Shown one piece after another: positions 11,938 through 23,562 of a stretch of 64,000 nt of DNA. Source of the DNA: Malania oleifera (lineage: Eukaryota > Streptophyta > Magnoliopsida > Santalales > Ximeniaceae); assembly GCF_029873635.1 (NCBI RefSeq), contig NC_080426.1, positions 53,458,093-53,522,092 of the forward strand. The letters are read 5' to 3'. Numbering within the stretch: the stretch's first letter is position 1; each line of letters starts with the position of its first letter. The translations under genes were made by a program, and so were the position numbers. The notes below the pieces were generated by a model. The model did not search any database and was not told the DNA's origin. It saw only the letters and a program-made list of their open reading frames with translations.

Positions 11938-12720
11938 AATTATTGGGACACACTCCTTTTAGAAATTGAGAAAATATTTCAAGAAAATAGCTCCGAGATT
12001 TATTTCAAAATTTTATGGGAATTTTTCCAAGTGTTTCTGATATTTTCAAAATTTTTAGGAGGTTTTGAAGCCTTTTTTTTTTTTCCCCCATTTTCCTAAG
12101 CGAAAAATGAACTGAAATATTATCCTAACCTTAAAAAAAAAAATTTCTCAAAACTTTCTAATTTTTAATGATTTTCTTTTGTGATTTTTGTACTATTTTT
12201 ACCCATTTTTAAAATCAAATAAATTATTTAATACAAAATAATTAAAAAATAAAGTAACTGGTTCAGACTAGTTCAGGTCGATCAACCAGTTCACGAGGAA
12301 GGGCGTTGGGTCAACGAACTGGGCCATGTGTCGTTACTAGGCGAAGACACATGGCATGTTCTGATTATTAATATCATTATTTACGGGGCAGGAGTGGTGA
12401 TGTCGCAGCGACATCACTTGGCCACATGTTGGTGCACAGGTGAAGGGGGGTTGGAGTACTTGGTTCAGTAATGTGGCACGATCCGAACCATCCCAAAGAA
12501 ACACAAATCGGATGGCTGGGAATTGTCCACGCTTCATCAACATGCGTGGCTATTGTTTTGCTGCATGTCATCCATTGGTGGTGACAGCCTTTGGGGCAAA
12601 TAACATAAAAGCTTTTTTTTTTTTTTTTCATCCATTTTTCCCATTCTCTCCTATCTCTCCCCTCTTTGTCCTCTCTCCTTGCAAAGACACTGGAAAACCC
12701 TTGCTCTTCCTCCTTTTCTC
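11938..12720. other. Unassigned DNA with A/T homopolymers
   Basis: No coding region is seen. Long A and T runs at 12070-12150 and 12610-12630 bracket a GC-richer part (12240-12600). The open frames here (12337-12631 minus, 12440-12727 plus) overlap each other and have no domain. Confidence 0.45.
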
Positions 12721-13010
12721 TCTATAGTTACGAACCCCTGAAACCCTAGCTTTCACTTTCTCTACTGTTGCAAACCCTTGAAAACCCTAAGCTCGTCCGC
12801 TTCTCTCTCTCAACATGCGATGATACTTGAAAACCCTAAGCTCTCACACTCTAGATCTATCTTAGCAAACCCTAGTTCACCCTCTGCAAAGGCCTATGAG
12901 GCCTTCTGATCTCAATGAGTGGTTCAATTTGAAGATCAAAGAGGGGTCTAACCAGGGTTTCGTGATAGGGTTATGCTTCGAGCAAACCCTAACTTGCATA
13001 TGAGTATCCC
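12720..13010 (+). repeat. Cluster of AAACCCTA-type motifs in CT-rich DNA
   Basis: At least six copies of AAACCCTA or AAAACCCTAAGCTC-like words occur between CTCTCTCT stretches (about 12740, 12785, 12828, 12870, 12985). The word matches the plant telobox, and such text is common in transcribed leaders and LTR R regions. Whether it belongs to an LTR could not be shown because no TG/CA ends were found. Confidence 0.55.
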
Positions 13011-13049
13011 CTCCCTTTTTTTCTTTTTTTTTTTTCCTATTTTGATTGT

Positions 13050-13215
13050 GTGACTTTGTGTGTGTGATTCGAGTGCTATTGTTCTAGTGTTTCAAGTGCT
13101 TTGTGCTTGTGATTTGACATCTGTGGTGTTTGTGATTCGAGTGTTGTTTGTTTTGTGATTTGAATGTTGTAGTGTTTGTGATTCAGATGTGCATTCTAGT
13201 TGTGGATCTGGCGTT
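13050..13215. repeat. GTGATTCGAGTGTT minisatellite
   Basis: Degenerate repeats of about 30 bp built on TGTGATTTGA / TGTGATTCGAGTG and TGTT GTAGTGTT. There are four to five copies with drift. Non-coding. Confidence 0.7.
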
Positions 13216-13314
13216 CCTAGGGTTTGGTGTTTTCTTTGGAACTCTATTTAGTTGTGGTTGTGTTTAGGGATGAGTTAAGTTGTCTGAATCTCAACGAGTC
13301 CTTCTTGGGTTGAC

Positions 13315-13700
13315 TCGAATGAGTGAACCCTTGGGTCCTTGTGGGCTCGGATGGGTTCCAGGTTGGGTTTGGGCTTTGGGTTTTAAAAATGGCTTTGGGC
13401 CAGGGTTTTTTTTTTTGGTAAAATGGGTTCAAGCCAGTGTTTGTTTTAAAATGAGTTGGGCTTGGGTTTTGTTTTAAAACGAGTTGGGGTTGGGTTTTGT
13501 TTTATGGGTTCAAGCTCGGGTTTTGTTTTAAAATGGGTTAGGCCTAGGTTTTGTTTTACAATGGGTCCAGGCCTAGCTTTTCTTTTAAAATTGGTTGGGC
13601 ATGGGCTTTGTTTTAAAAAAGGGGCCAGACCCAGGTTTGTTTTAAAACGAGTTGGGCATGGGTTCTTTGTCAGCTTGGTTGTTTAAAATGTAGGTTAGGC
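13315..13700. repeat. GGGTTTTGTTTTAAAATGGGTT minisatellite
   Basis: About nine degenerate copies of a roughly 35-40 bp unit made of GGGTTTTGTTTTAAAA followed by a Gly/Trp-like GGGTTGGGC part. Because the unit is often a multiple of three, an open frame with repeated GFVLK words runs at 13456-13686; it is a by-product of the repeat, not a gene. Confidence 0.8.
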
Positions 13701-13799
13701 TATTTTTTTAAAACAAAATGGGGGACTGGTTTGTTTTGAAAAGAGGTAGGCTCTGTTCTTTGTGGGCTTGGTTCTTGGGCTTGTTTCTGTCTTGCTTTG

Positions 13800-13955
13800 G
13801 TTCACATTCATGGGGGTGCTTGGTTGTAGGTTTATGTTTAGGTTCAAATTTTGGTTCAAGTTCATAGGGGTTTGATTGCAAGTTCATAAGGGTTGGGTTA
13901 TAAGTTTTGGTTCAGGTCTTGGTTCAGCTTCAAGTTCATATTAGGATTCAAGTCT
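13800..13955. repeat. GGTTCAAGTTCAT minisatellite
   Basis: Loose tandem copies of GGTTCAAGTTCATAGGGGTT / GGTTCAGGTCTTGG directly follow the previous minisatellite. They continue the same G/T-rich repetitive stretch. Confidence 0.6.
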
Positions 13956-14707
13956 TTACTACCAAAATATGCACCAAAAGTTTATTAAGGCGGATTAGAA
14001 TAGGGAAGGGAAGCCACTTTTACTTGCAGTATCTATCTGCACCAGTCTTCTTTTCCTTGTTTAGGGTTAGTCTGGGGTAACCTTCCAGGTGGTCTACTTC
14101 TATGTATTGGACGGATGCATTGATGTGTGTGTTCTTCTAACTATTGGTAGTCAGGCACCAACGGGTATGCCTTCTAACTATTTAGGATTGTTGCTATTTT
14201 GCACTTTTTTCAGAACCTCCTCGTACTGCTTCAGAATTCTCTAGGTATTCCTCTCTTCTTCTATTTGTCTGCTACTTTCCCTTTATTTGTGTGTCTTCTC
14301 TTGTGCCCTCTAGTCTGTGCAAGACTCCTCTATTTATAGGGTTAGTCTTAGGTCAACTTATGCAAGGTCTAATCTTTCCTTTCTTCTTTAATTCCTCCTA
14401 AGCAACAATTTTGTTGCTAGCTTTCCTTCCTACAACAATGCAATCCCCCTTTCTTGCAATATGTGGCCGAGAATTTGAGGAAATACATCCAAATTTTGAT
14501 TGATTTATGCAATATTTTTTTGAGTATTGTTTCCAAGTTGATTCAAAGTCAAGATATCTCTACGCATGCTTCTTTGGACTTTTGATTTTTCCATTTAATT
14601 GCTTTGATTCATTCGAATTTGTTTTTGCATTGGTGAACAAGTATCCTTGACATGCCTCGAAATATTCCCTAGTGCATGGGTGTGGCTTAGTTCCTCTGAA
14701 GATTTTC
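13956..14707. other. Unassigned DNA with a minus-strand TATA-like box
   Basis: No gene seen. The minus strand at 14331-14340 reads CCTATAAATA followed by GAGGAG, a plausible TATA box facing left, perhaps from a reversed LTR. No ends could be defined. Confidence 0.35.
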
Positions 14708-15752
14708 TGTTGGCCTAACACGACTTTCGAATCTTGTTTTGATGACAACAAATAAAGGTTAATTTAACAAGTTGTTGCTTAAGTGATGGTATTTTAGGAA
14801 ACCTTGTATCACAAAGTTCAAAAGGATCAAAGAAATAAAAGTTCAAGATCACAAGTACCATAAAACCATACTCCATCAACAAAGTGATCAAAAGAAAGCT
14901 CAAAAGGACCAAGATGTTCAAAACATGTGGAAATTTAAAGAATATTGAAGCTTAAGTCTAAGAGGATTCAAAGCAAAGATATGAAGACTTCAAGCTTAGA
15001 GAGATTTTATGTCTTTAAGATGACTTATGTAAGTACTTCATTATAAATATTATTTTGAAATGCATTGAAGCTTATTAGGGGTTGATATGGACTTAGAGAC
15101 CTTATTTTGTAAACCTCGGAAAAATATTTTTAATAGTAAAAGTAAGATAGCTAAGAGTCTTGAAACTAACTTGAAAAAATAGTATTTATAACTGTTTAGG
15201 TGACTGAGCTTTAGACCTCAAGAGCCTAAAGATTTTCCTAAACTAATTTTGAACAGGCAGTGTAGGTCCAGGCGACTGACCCCTCAATCCTTAAGTGCCT
15301 AACCCTATTTTAAAAAGAAAATTTACACTATGTTTAGAAGGATTAGGTGACTGACCCCGAAGCTTCAGGAGCCTGACCCTCATTAACGACTATTATTTTT
15401 GAAGTTTTTAAAATTCAAATTTGAAGCCTATAAATACATGGTTTCTCAAATCAAATTCATACCAAGAAATTGAAAATTAGTTTTCAAAGATCCATTGCTC
15501 ATACTCTCTTAAAGCTCTCTTGCACTCATACTTTTGCCGAGAATTTCTTGAGATAAACTGAGTCTCTAATCACTGACTTGAAAGCTAATCTTCTGAGGTT
15601 TGATACAAATCGAAAGAAGAAACCCGGTGAAATACTTCTTTGTGCTTCAATTCAGCGTCTCTTAGATATTTAATTTGAAGTATTAGCTGGGCTATATTTG
15701 TACTAACTAGCTCTATCTGAGAGCATCTCTTGTACAAAAGAAATATTTATTG
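14708..15752 (+). repeat. 5' portion of a SIRE-like LTR (different subfamily)
   Basis: Starts TGTTGGCCTAACACG followed by CTTGTTTTGATGACAACA, the LTR start typical of SIRE/Maximus elements. A cluster of AGGCGACTGACCC-like motifs lies at 15190-15380 and a TATA box, CCTATAAATACA, at 15427-15438. It is cut at 15752 by the end of an oppositely oriented LTR. Confidence 0.75.
15427..15438 (+). promoter_or_regulatory. TATA box of LTR fragment
   Basis: CCTATAAATACA sits just downstream of the U3 motif cluster of the 14708 LTR. Confidence 0.6.
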
Positions 15753-16990
15753 TGTTAGCTTTGGTGTATTCCCAAGAGGGGGGGTGAATTGGGTATTTAA
15801 AAAATTACTTCCTAGGTCAATCGATTTAATAGCAGTATTACTCAACCTAGGGTCTGTCTATGCAATTATAAACCCAATCATTCACAATAGTAAAATATAA
15901 ACATTCATGTACTAGAATTTAAAAAGCGAAAATTAAAAGCAAGCACAAGAAATATTATCGAGGTTTGGCCAACTGTGCCTACGTCCTCACCTCTAGCTCG
16001 CAAGCCCGAGGATTCCACTAATACTCACTTAACGGGTGGAGTGACACCTAATACAACCAGGTCACTTAGCACAGGGCTGACCTCAACCTTTACAAATTCT
16101 TCTTGTGGGGCAGAAAAGGCCCTAGTTTAAATTCACAGGGCTGATCCCAACCTAATCCTTCTGGGGTAGATCAAGCCCCCTCAGGCCACGCTTGGAAATA
16201 CAACAGTATTTTTTACAAAATAACCGGTACAGTGATTATGCTTCTCAAGTAAAGTAGATATGTAACCAATATGCATAGTATAATCAATCAACCACACATC
16301 AACAATATAGGAAATGTAAGCTCAATGATGTGATTTTGTGCAAGCAACACTCAACATGTTATTATCACTAATATGCTTAAGAGTGTTCAAAATAAGTTAA
16401 ATCTTTGAAACACGTTATTATCAAATCTCAATGTTCAATCAGAGTTTCAAAGATTCTTAATAAAATATTCAAGCTAACTCAAAAGATTTTCTGTAATGAA
16501 ATAAACACACGAGTAGTTTGAAAAATATTTTAGCTTGTAGAAAATATTTTGCACAATAAAATCAAAACTATAAGACACTTGCAATAACAATGCAAATATC
16601 ATAAGCTTGCTAGTTTATCCCAACACAAGATTTATTATATTTAAATCTGTGGGATAAACTTTGCTAACTCCCCAAAAATAAATCAATCAATCAAAGAAGA
16701 ACAATGAGAGTATTAGCAACTTCTACTAATTAATAACTCAAGCAAGAACTCTCACAAAGCTAAAAATAATCAATGGAATGAAGGTATGAGAGTGTTTGGA
16801 AGTATTATAGGAAAAATGGGATTTTGAGTTTAAGAGAATTTTGGCTAATGATTTTTCTTAATCTCTACTTAATCCTCACAAATGAACTCATATTTATAGA
16901 CCAAGGCAAAAATATAACAATTTAGGACCAATTGGGTATTCTTAGAAAAGTCTAAAATGCTTAGGATATATTAACCCAAGTTACCCCTTT
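15753..16990 (-). repeat. 3' portion of a reversed SIRE-like LTR (element E)
   Basis: The plus strand begins TGTTAGCTTTGGTGTATTCCC, the complement of the family LTR end (...GGGAATACACCAAAGCTAACA). The blocks at 15960-16190 (AGGTTTGGCCAAC, AACGGGTGGAGTGACACC, CCCCTCAGGCCACG) match 8700-9000 reversed and 10000-10140. Similarity to 43000-43620 runs until about 16990, where U3 is lost. Confidence 0.82.
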
Positions 16991-17470
16991 ACTTCATATG
17001 ACATTTAGTTTTTGACCTTTCACTGTACACTTAAGATTGTTATTCTTAGCCAAGTCTTTTTTTATTTTTAATTATAAGCCTAAGATCGTCTCTTTTCTTA
17101 TGAATTTCAATACGTGAGAGGCATGAGTTAGAATGACTATAAGTTTTAACTAATCATGCATACATTTCTTTGTACAAAGTTTTATTATGGACAAACTTTA
17201 ACGAAAATTCGACAGCATGTCGTTTGTAAATTGAACATATCTTAAAAAATTCCTGCACTAAAACTTGATAGATTCGAGCAATATACTAACAATATGCATA
17301 ATTATAGCTCTTAGAATCGTATAATTCCTGACTCAAATCATAAATTCATAGAAAGGCATAAATCATTTCGAATGTATATGAATATCATAAAAGGCTATTG
17401 AATAGATGAAATAAATCATACGAACGAAAGATTTGGATATGTCTCCACAAAACCCAACTTAAAACTTTTA
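16991..17470 (-). mobile_element. Reversed internal 3' region of SIRE-like element E
   Basis: On the minus strand it reads GTTCAATTTACAAACGACATG ahead of CTGTCGAATTTTCG, then CTCATGCCTCTCACGTATTG and CTTAGGCTTA. This is the order of the 645-bp array unit and of 22850-22920 of element D. It abuts the LTR with U3 and polypurine tract deleted, so it is the 3' end of a minus-strand element. Confidence 0.6.
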
Positions 17471-19629
17471 GACATTTGCACAATAGCTTTCTTTCACCAT
17501 TTATGTAAGTTTTGTCCACCAATAGAGAAGAAATAAGTTGAACTCTAGTGATACTCCTCAAACTTTAAATTTCAATAAGTTAATTAGTTTGCCCGTGTGG
17601 TTGGTGAAATTATCTTATGTTTCTGGCATATTGTATTGTTAATTCTTTAGTTTGTTTTCTAACTATTTAATTATTTTTTATATTCTCTTGTTAACAAATT
17701 TAATTATTGATCGATGTTACTATTAGTGTATCCAAATGGTGTTTAAGTATCTACTGTATATATAAAAGATGCAGCGTCATTTAAAGAAGAGAATCCTAAG
17801 AGGATCTATGTTTCTAGTTTGCAATCATAAATTGAAATGCTTTATGCTATAAATATATATTGCATGTAGTTGTCACCATCCACCACCCATCAAAGTTAAT
17901 GTTAATTATTAATTATTATAGTAATAAGCCTAAATCACTTCCTAATTCCCTTCTACTTACAATGTGAATGAACATTCCTTATATCAAATGAGATAACTCT
18001 AGTTTGAAAATGGTAACCTATAAACTTCTTCTAGACATGCCCTTGCATGCTGATTTCCAATAGTACAATGTCCACCAATAGGATCTATGAGGACCGCCAT
18101 GATGGTGGGAATGCGTAGGTTCATTTTATTTTTATATACTTATTTCTTTTTTATTTATTATTTTCTTTTTTTTTTTCTCTCTTTTCCCATTCATCATTCT
18201 TTAAGTCCCATAGGTTTGATCCGATAAAATTTGACCCATTTTCTCATTGAGTGAAGGATATGAAATAAATCATATTATTTTTTCGTTCAAAAGTATTATG
18301 TGAAATCTTCGGCTTTTCCTATCCCATAGGTACAACGGTGCTTATTTAGGTCATTTTTTAATTTTGACTTCTGCATTCTTTCTTTTTTTAAAAAAATAAT
18401 AATTAAACCACTTCGATTTGACGTGTTTCATTATGCAAGTATGCATTAATCCATATCCAACATTTTTTATCTTAAAAAATATTTAAGATAAAAATATTTT
18501 TTACTAAGTAAAATCTTTTAGTTAGGAAAAAAAAAAAAGAATACTTATGGGAGTATTTTATAAATGTAAAAATTAAATTATAAACTAATGTAGTCATTAT
18601 GTCTTAAATTGATTAAGCAATCACCCGTTTTTACTAGTATGACTAGTATAATAAATATATATAAAACTATGAAGAATCTTGTTGTTCATGTTGTGATGGG
18701 AAGAAAATAAAGAAAAATAAATATTTAGTAAATTAAATAAAAAAAAATTTATTTTAAAAATGCTTCACTTTTAGTTTTTTCTTAATTTTATTTGTATTTG
18801 AACATTGTTTTATTCTTAATAATCATTGATATATCTTGAAAACAAAATTGAAAGTTAATTTTTAAAAAATAAAATTCTTTATTCAAATGAATCTTTAGTT
18901 AAAGATCTTGACAAACCCTAGTGAAAAAATTCTCCTCCATTTGAGGATTCATTTTGGCAGGTCAAAGAATTTCGCCCCATAGAAATTGTATCCATGGAAT
19001 AGTTCATAACTTTCCAACAATGACCTAAATCAATATTTGAAGAAATCCTCCTGTAGAAAAAAAAAATTTGTAGATCAATAATGAGCAATATGCTACTCTT
19101 CATGCTAACATCAATAAAGAATGAATATGTCATTTCTCTATGTGGGAGAACTCCCCCCTTTTTTTTTTGGTAGTTGCTTACTAAGACCTCATGGGTAACT
19201 ATAACATTCTGATTAGGAACATCTTCTCAAGTCATATTGACTAGGTGTGTCTCTCAAATATATGAACCCGCCTTCACATATATGAACATGTTTTCATTTA
19301 TTCTCGTATTTATATGAATTTATATGAAAAAACCTATTCAATGAATAAACATTCTACTATCATTTAAATATAAAATTTATTTTTAATACTTCATAAAGTT
19401 TATTTTTGAAAATATTTGATCTCCTATTAGAAAATCAAATTTTAAATTGGGAAAAACCTTAACAATGATTCTTGTGTTTAATTCTACTTTATACATCTTC
19501 TAGTTTTGCTTTCATCTTCATTTTCACTCAATACCAAACATCTCCTCTTTTCTCCTTGCAAAAACAAGCTCCTAGTTAATTGTAAATAACTTGAATTTTA
19601 CAAATAAGTATCTTTAGCACCATTCAAAA
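17471..19629. other. Unassigned AT-rich DNA
   Basis: About 2.1 kb without a recognisable gene. TATA-like words occur (17755-17770, 17850-17865) but no reading frame follows. The 71-codon frame at 18918-19133 has no known domain. Part of this may be CACTA interior, since the next element lacks a visible left end. Confidence 0.4.
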
Positions 19630-19744
19630 GGCATTGCCACTTCAAATTCACTCTCCATCACATCAACGCAAAAAAGCATACATCATTGGCAAAAAAAACA
19701 TACATCCTTTGAAAATCGCCCAAATTTTAATAAAAAAAAAAAAC

Positions 19745-20065
19745 ATACCCGAGTTAGGAGGCAGAGGAGTCAAGCAGCACCGTGACCCGACGGCCACTAA
19801 CTGGCCAGGTAGCGGCAGCGCTGCTAGGGCTGCAGGTCCGAGTGCAACCAGAGACCGGGGACTCGATGGCGAGTGGTGGGTAGTGGCGGCAACGGTTGCG
19901 GTACCTGCTGAAGGCAGCCGGAAGAGTAAGGAAAGGAGGGGAAAGAAGGTAGGAGGGAAAGGAGAGAAAAGGAGGAAGATGGAAAGGAGAGGAATCGGGA
20001 GAGCGCGCAGAGGCATACGATCGGGAAAGGAAAGGAAAAGGAGAGAAGAGAAAGAAGATTAGGGC
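19745..20065. other. GC-rich block of CACTA fragment
   Basis: Abruptly GC-rich sequence with open frames on both strands (19634-20062 plus; 19663-20016 and 19754-20149 minus), none with a recognised domain. In the intact CACTA an equivalent block (58300-58575) sits at the same place, so it may be a leftward promoter, leader or first exon. It is not called as a gene. Confidence 0.45.
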
Positions 20066-20079
20066 AAAGTTAATAAAAT

Positions 20080-21170
20080 GACTAGTACTGACGAATCCAA
20101 AACCGTCACTACTAATAGAGCAATAGTGACGAATTAATAAATTCGTCACTAATACTTTGCATCCAAAATTCTTTTTTTTTTTTTAATATGTGAAGTATCA
20201 GTGACGATCCTTAAATCCGTCACTAATACAAGGGAAATAGTGACGAAAATTGAAATTCGTTACTAATATTTTGAAATAAAAAAAATTGAAATTATTTTAG
20301 AATACGGGAAGCATTAGTGACGGTTCTCAAATCTGTCACTAATGCTGGGGCAATAGTGACGAACATATAATGTCGTCACTAATACTCTGAAATAAAAATA
20401 TTGGAATTATTTTTAAATACGGGAAGTATTAGTGACGGTTCTCAAATCCATCACTAATACTAGTGCAATAGTGACGAATAAACAAATTCATCACTAATAC
20501 TCTGAAATAAAATTTTTTTTATTTATTTTCAAATACGTGAGGTATTAGTGATGGTTCTCAAATCTGTCACTAATACTGGGCATTAGTGACGAATATAAGA
20601 ATTCGTCACTAATACTCTGAAACAAAAAATTCTTATTTATTTTTTAATATGTGAAGTATTAGTGATAGTTCCTAGATCTATCATTAATAATAGGCACATA
20701 GCGACGAATAAAGAAATTCCTCACTAATACTCTGAAAAAAAAATTTCTTATTTATTTTTAAAAACGGGAGTTATTAGTGACGGTTCCCAAATCCGTCACT
20801 AATACTGGAGCAATAGTGACGAATTTGTATATTCGTCATTAATACTTTGAAACAAAATTTTTTTTTTTTTAAAATAGTAGTAGTGGCGGTTATTTATTCG
20901 TCACTAATAATAATCTTTTAGTGACGGACCTTATTCGTCACTAACATTGTACAAATCATCGCAAATATTTTCCTGAGATAATTTCTACATGAAAAACTAT
21001 TTCCCACGATTTTTTTTTCCAGCTTTTAGTGACGAAATTATTAGTGATGGATTCAATTTTTCTCACTGATAGTTTCATATTAGTGACGGTTCTCAAATTT
21101 GTCACTAATACCCCCCCTTAGTGACGAAATTCAATCCGTCACTAATAATTTCGTTACTAAAAGCTAGTTT
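20080..21170. repeat. CACTA subterminal hairpin repeats (TAGTGACG)
   Basis: Roughly fifteen pairs of TAGTGACG...CGTCACTA, spaced 20-50 bp and each able to fold into a hairpin, separated by A/T spacers ending in ACTCTGAAAT. In CACTA elements, subterminal repeats of this kind are transposase-binding sites. Confidence 0.85.
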
Positions 21171-21201
21171 TTTTTGTAGTGGATAGTCACCTTGTCATCC
21201 T

Positions 21202-22116
21202 CCATTATTTTGTGGTGTTGATTACACTGCCTGGAAAATTAGAATGTGCATATTTGTAAAATCTATAAATTGGAGGGTCTGGTAGGTGATTGATAAAGGA
21301 ATTTGTATGCCAGTAGAGAATGATATTAATTTGTTGCATGCAAATTCACATGCTATGGACATACTATATTATGCTTTAGAGACTAATATTTTGCTTGAGA
21401 TTATGGCATGTACAAATGTGAGGGAGATCTACGTTGAGCTGAATAAGAGATATGGAGAGACTCAGGAAAATGAGGTAAATCATGAGCTAGTAATCAGCGA
21501 TGAGGTATATGATTCTCACTCTAACTCGATTGATGATTCTTGTGCTGAATGTTATGTTGTGTCATATACTGAATCATTTGTTGATAACACTATTAATAAT
21601 GTATGCAATGATTCTTTTGAAAAATATTGCAATATATCATATGTTGAATCATCTAATACTCTCTGTGATAGTCCTGTTGACAAAGCATGCAATGATTCAT
21701 GTAATAATTATGATATATCTTATGATGAATCATGTATTGAATTTACTATTGAAAGCATGCCTTCATATGAAATGCTAGATAAGACTTTATTGAAATTGAA
21801 TAAATTTCTAGCAAAGTTATCTAAGTAGAGATCATTTTTAAAGAATGAGAATAAAAGGGTGGTTAAGCAATTAGGTGAACTAAAAGATTATCACACCACC
21901 TTAGAAAAGAGAAAATTTAAGAAGATATTAAAAATTACTTGCTTAGACGAAGTAATGGATGATTATTCTAGCATAACACTCGAAATTAAAAATGAAAAGA
22001 ATAATCATCATGAACCCTTAAGAATTAAAAGAAATAATTTTTTCAAAAAGGGTTCATGGTTAGTTCATCAAACCCATAATTATGCCACATCGAGTAAAAA
22101 TGGAAGAGGCTTATAA
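21202..22116 (+). pseudogene. SIRE-like gag (element D)
   Basis: Continuous frame with stops at about 21286 and 21826. It opens with PLFCGVDYTAWKIRMCIFVK, a copia gag signature, then LLHANSHAMDILYYALETNI and EIMACTNVREIYVELNKRYG. The core after RYGETQ is missing and it passes into the Asp/Ser/Cys-rich tail (VYDSHSNSIDDSC, YDESC), ESMPSYEMLDKTLLKLNKFL and a Lys-rich coiled coil. The gag start lies beyond the CACTA insertion and is lost. There is no zinc knuckle, protease, integrase or RT downstream, so the element would have depended on a relative for enzymes. Confidence 0.82.
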
Positions 22117-23562
22117 GAAAATGATTTGGGTGATTATGAAGGCAAACCTCACAGGACTTAAGGAAAAACGGATTCAAATCGAAATCATCTTCCAGTTAAT
22201 CTTACCTTAGTTTCTAGGTTTAGAGGGTTGTAATGACTGTAGGTTTGGGAAGTGATTGTTGCATAAAATGAAATTCTTAGTATACACACTCACTAAACTA
22301 TCTTGTTACACTGAGACACTTTATCCACTTCCAAATGGACATGACATCTATGCCTAGTACTTAATTCTAAATGCTTAACCCATGCTTAAATATAATACCT
22401 TAAGTTAAGAAACTATTGTCCATTGCACAAGATTGAGTGTTAGGGTTCCACCTTATATCATATATCACTTGATGCGTATCCTTGCTCTTGATTGTGATCA
22501 TATCTAAAGGATACTTTTTATTCTCCAAAGAACATTGTTCCTCAAATATCTATATACTCCTAAATGCTTTTTATCTAAATAGCTAGGACTTACCTTCCAG
22601 CCTGCTTATACTATACAATGTCCTGCTTCACCTAAATACTCTTCTAAGCTTAATGATATTCTTGTTATTTAAGAGTATTTATCCTTTACAACTCAAACAA
22701 AGCTCTCAAATTTTAAAATTAAATCATTTAGAGCTTCATATCTTTAGTGAAGTTAAATGGCTAATATAATTGCTATAGATTTCAACATATACGAAATTGC
22801 AAATGTCTGAAAAATCATTGCACGAACATTAAAAATGAAAATCCATTTGAACTTAGGCCTCTCTCATGTATTGAAAATCATAAGAAAAGAGGCAGACATT
22901 GGCTTATCACCTTAATGAATATTCATTGTGATTTTCTGGTCCGACAAGCCTAAAGCATTCATGCCAAGTCCAAAATCCATTGAAAATCTTAGGAACCTTG
23001 GCTAAAATATTTGGAGATGAAAAAGGCATAAAAATGAGTAAGTGCATAACTCAGGGGGAGCATTTCCTTTCAAAATTTCATGACTCTTTTGAATGTTCTC
23101 ATTATTATATTTCCATATGCCTTTATGAAAATCAAAATAGCACTAAACCCATAACCATCTGCTATTGTTTATTGTTCATATTATGTCTTGATGGATAGTG
23201 ACTTTTGATTATCTAGTATCGTGAACTGTTATTGAATATACTGATTGATAATACTGGATGCATGGAACGCCAGCTACATGGCTAATGCAGTATATTGTGT
23301 ATTACATGTTGGTAGTAGAAATAGGTTCTCGCATGCTCAAACTGAATTATTTTGAATTGATTGCTTGAATGTATCAGGTCCTAGAGCATAAAAATTTGGG
23401 AAATGTTCAATTTACAGTCGGCATGCTGCCAAAATTTTAGTGGAATTTTCTCAAACCAAATCCATGCACAAAGATGATTATGATAATAAAAATGTTAAAA
23501 TGTCTTTGAAAGGATGAGTGAAAACTTAAATAGAAATACCACACTTTCATCCTTGCATAATC
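22117..23562 (+). mobile_element. Element D region downstream of gag (array progenitor-like)
   Basis: Non-coding or decayed 3' sequence. The part 22850-23520 is a single-copy homologue of the 645-bp array unit: it has the TCCGACAAGCCTAAAGCATTC block, a CAGGGGGAGCATT purine tract (23052-23065), ATTACATGTTGGTAGTAGAAA, and the small frame GKCSIYSRHAAKIL ending NVKMSLKG plus stop (about 23398-23517). Confidence 0.75.

Larger units (their letters stand above)
19630..21181. mobile_element. Right-end fragment of a CACTA DNA transposon
   Basis: Ends ...AGCTAGTTTTTTTTGTAGTG at 21181, the complement of a CACTACAAAAAAAA terminus. A GC-rich block (19745-20065) precedes about 1.1 kb of TAGTGACG/CGTCACTA subterminal repeats, the layout also seen at the right end of the complete CACTA at 53270-59587. 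The following GATAGTCACC is the gag of element D, so the CACTA landed near that gag start. No matching left end or TSD partner (GAT) was found; the left side has been lost. No transposase sequence is seen. Confidence 0.8.

Noticed and set aside
13456..13686. Open frame with repeated GFVLK words
   Set aside because: Produced by a minisatellite with a unit near a multiple of three; no start context or homology.
17750..17880. Host promoter suggested by two TATA-like words
   Set aside because: No reading frame or conserved element follows within 2 kb.
19754..20149. Ser/Pro-rich 131-codon minus frame in the CACTA
   Set aside because: Overlaps equally long frames on the other strand in the same GC-rich block; nothing supports coding.
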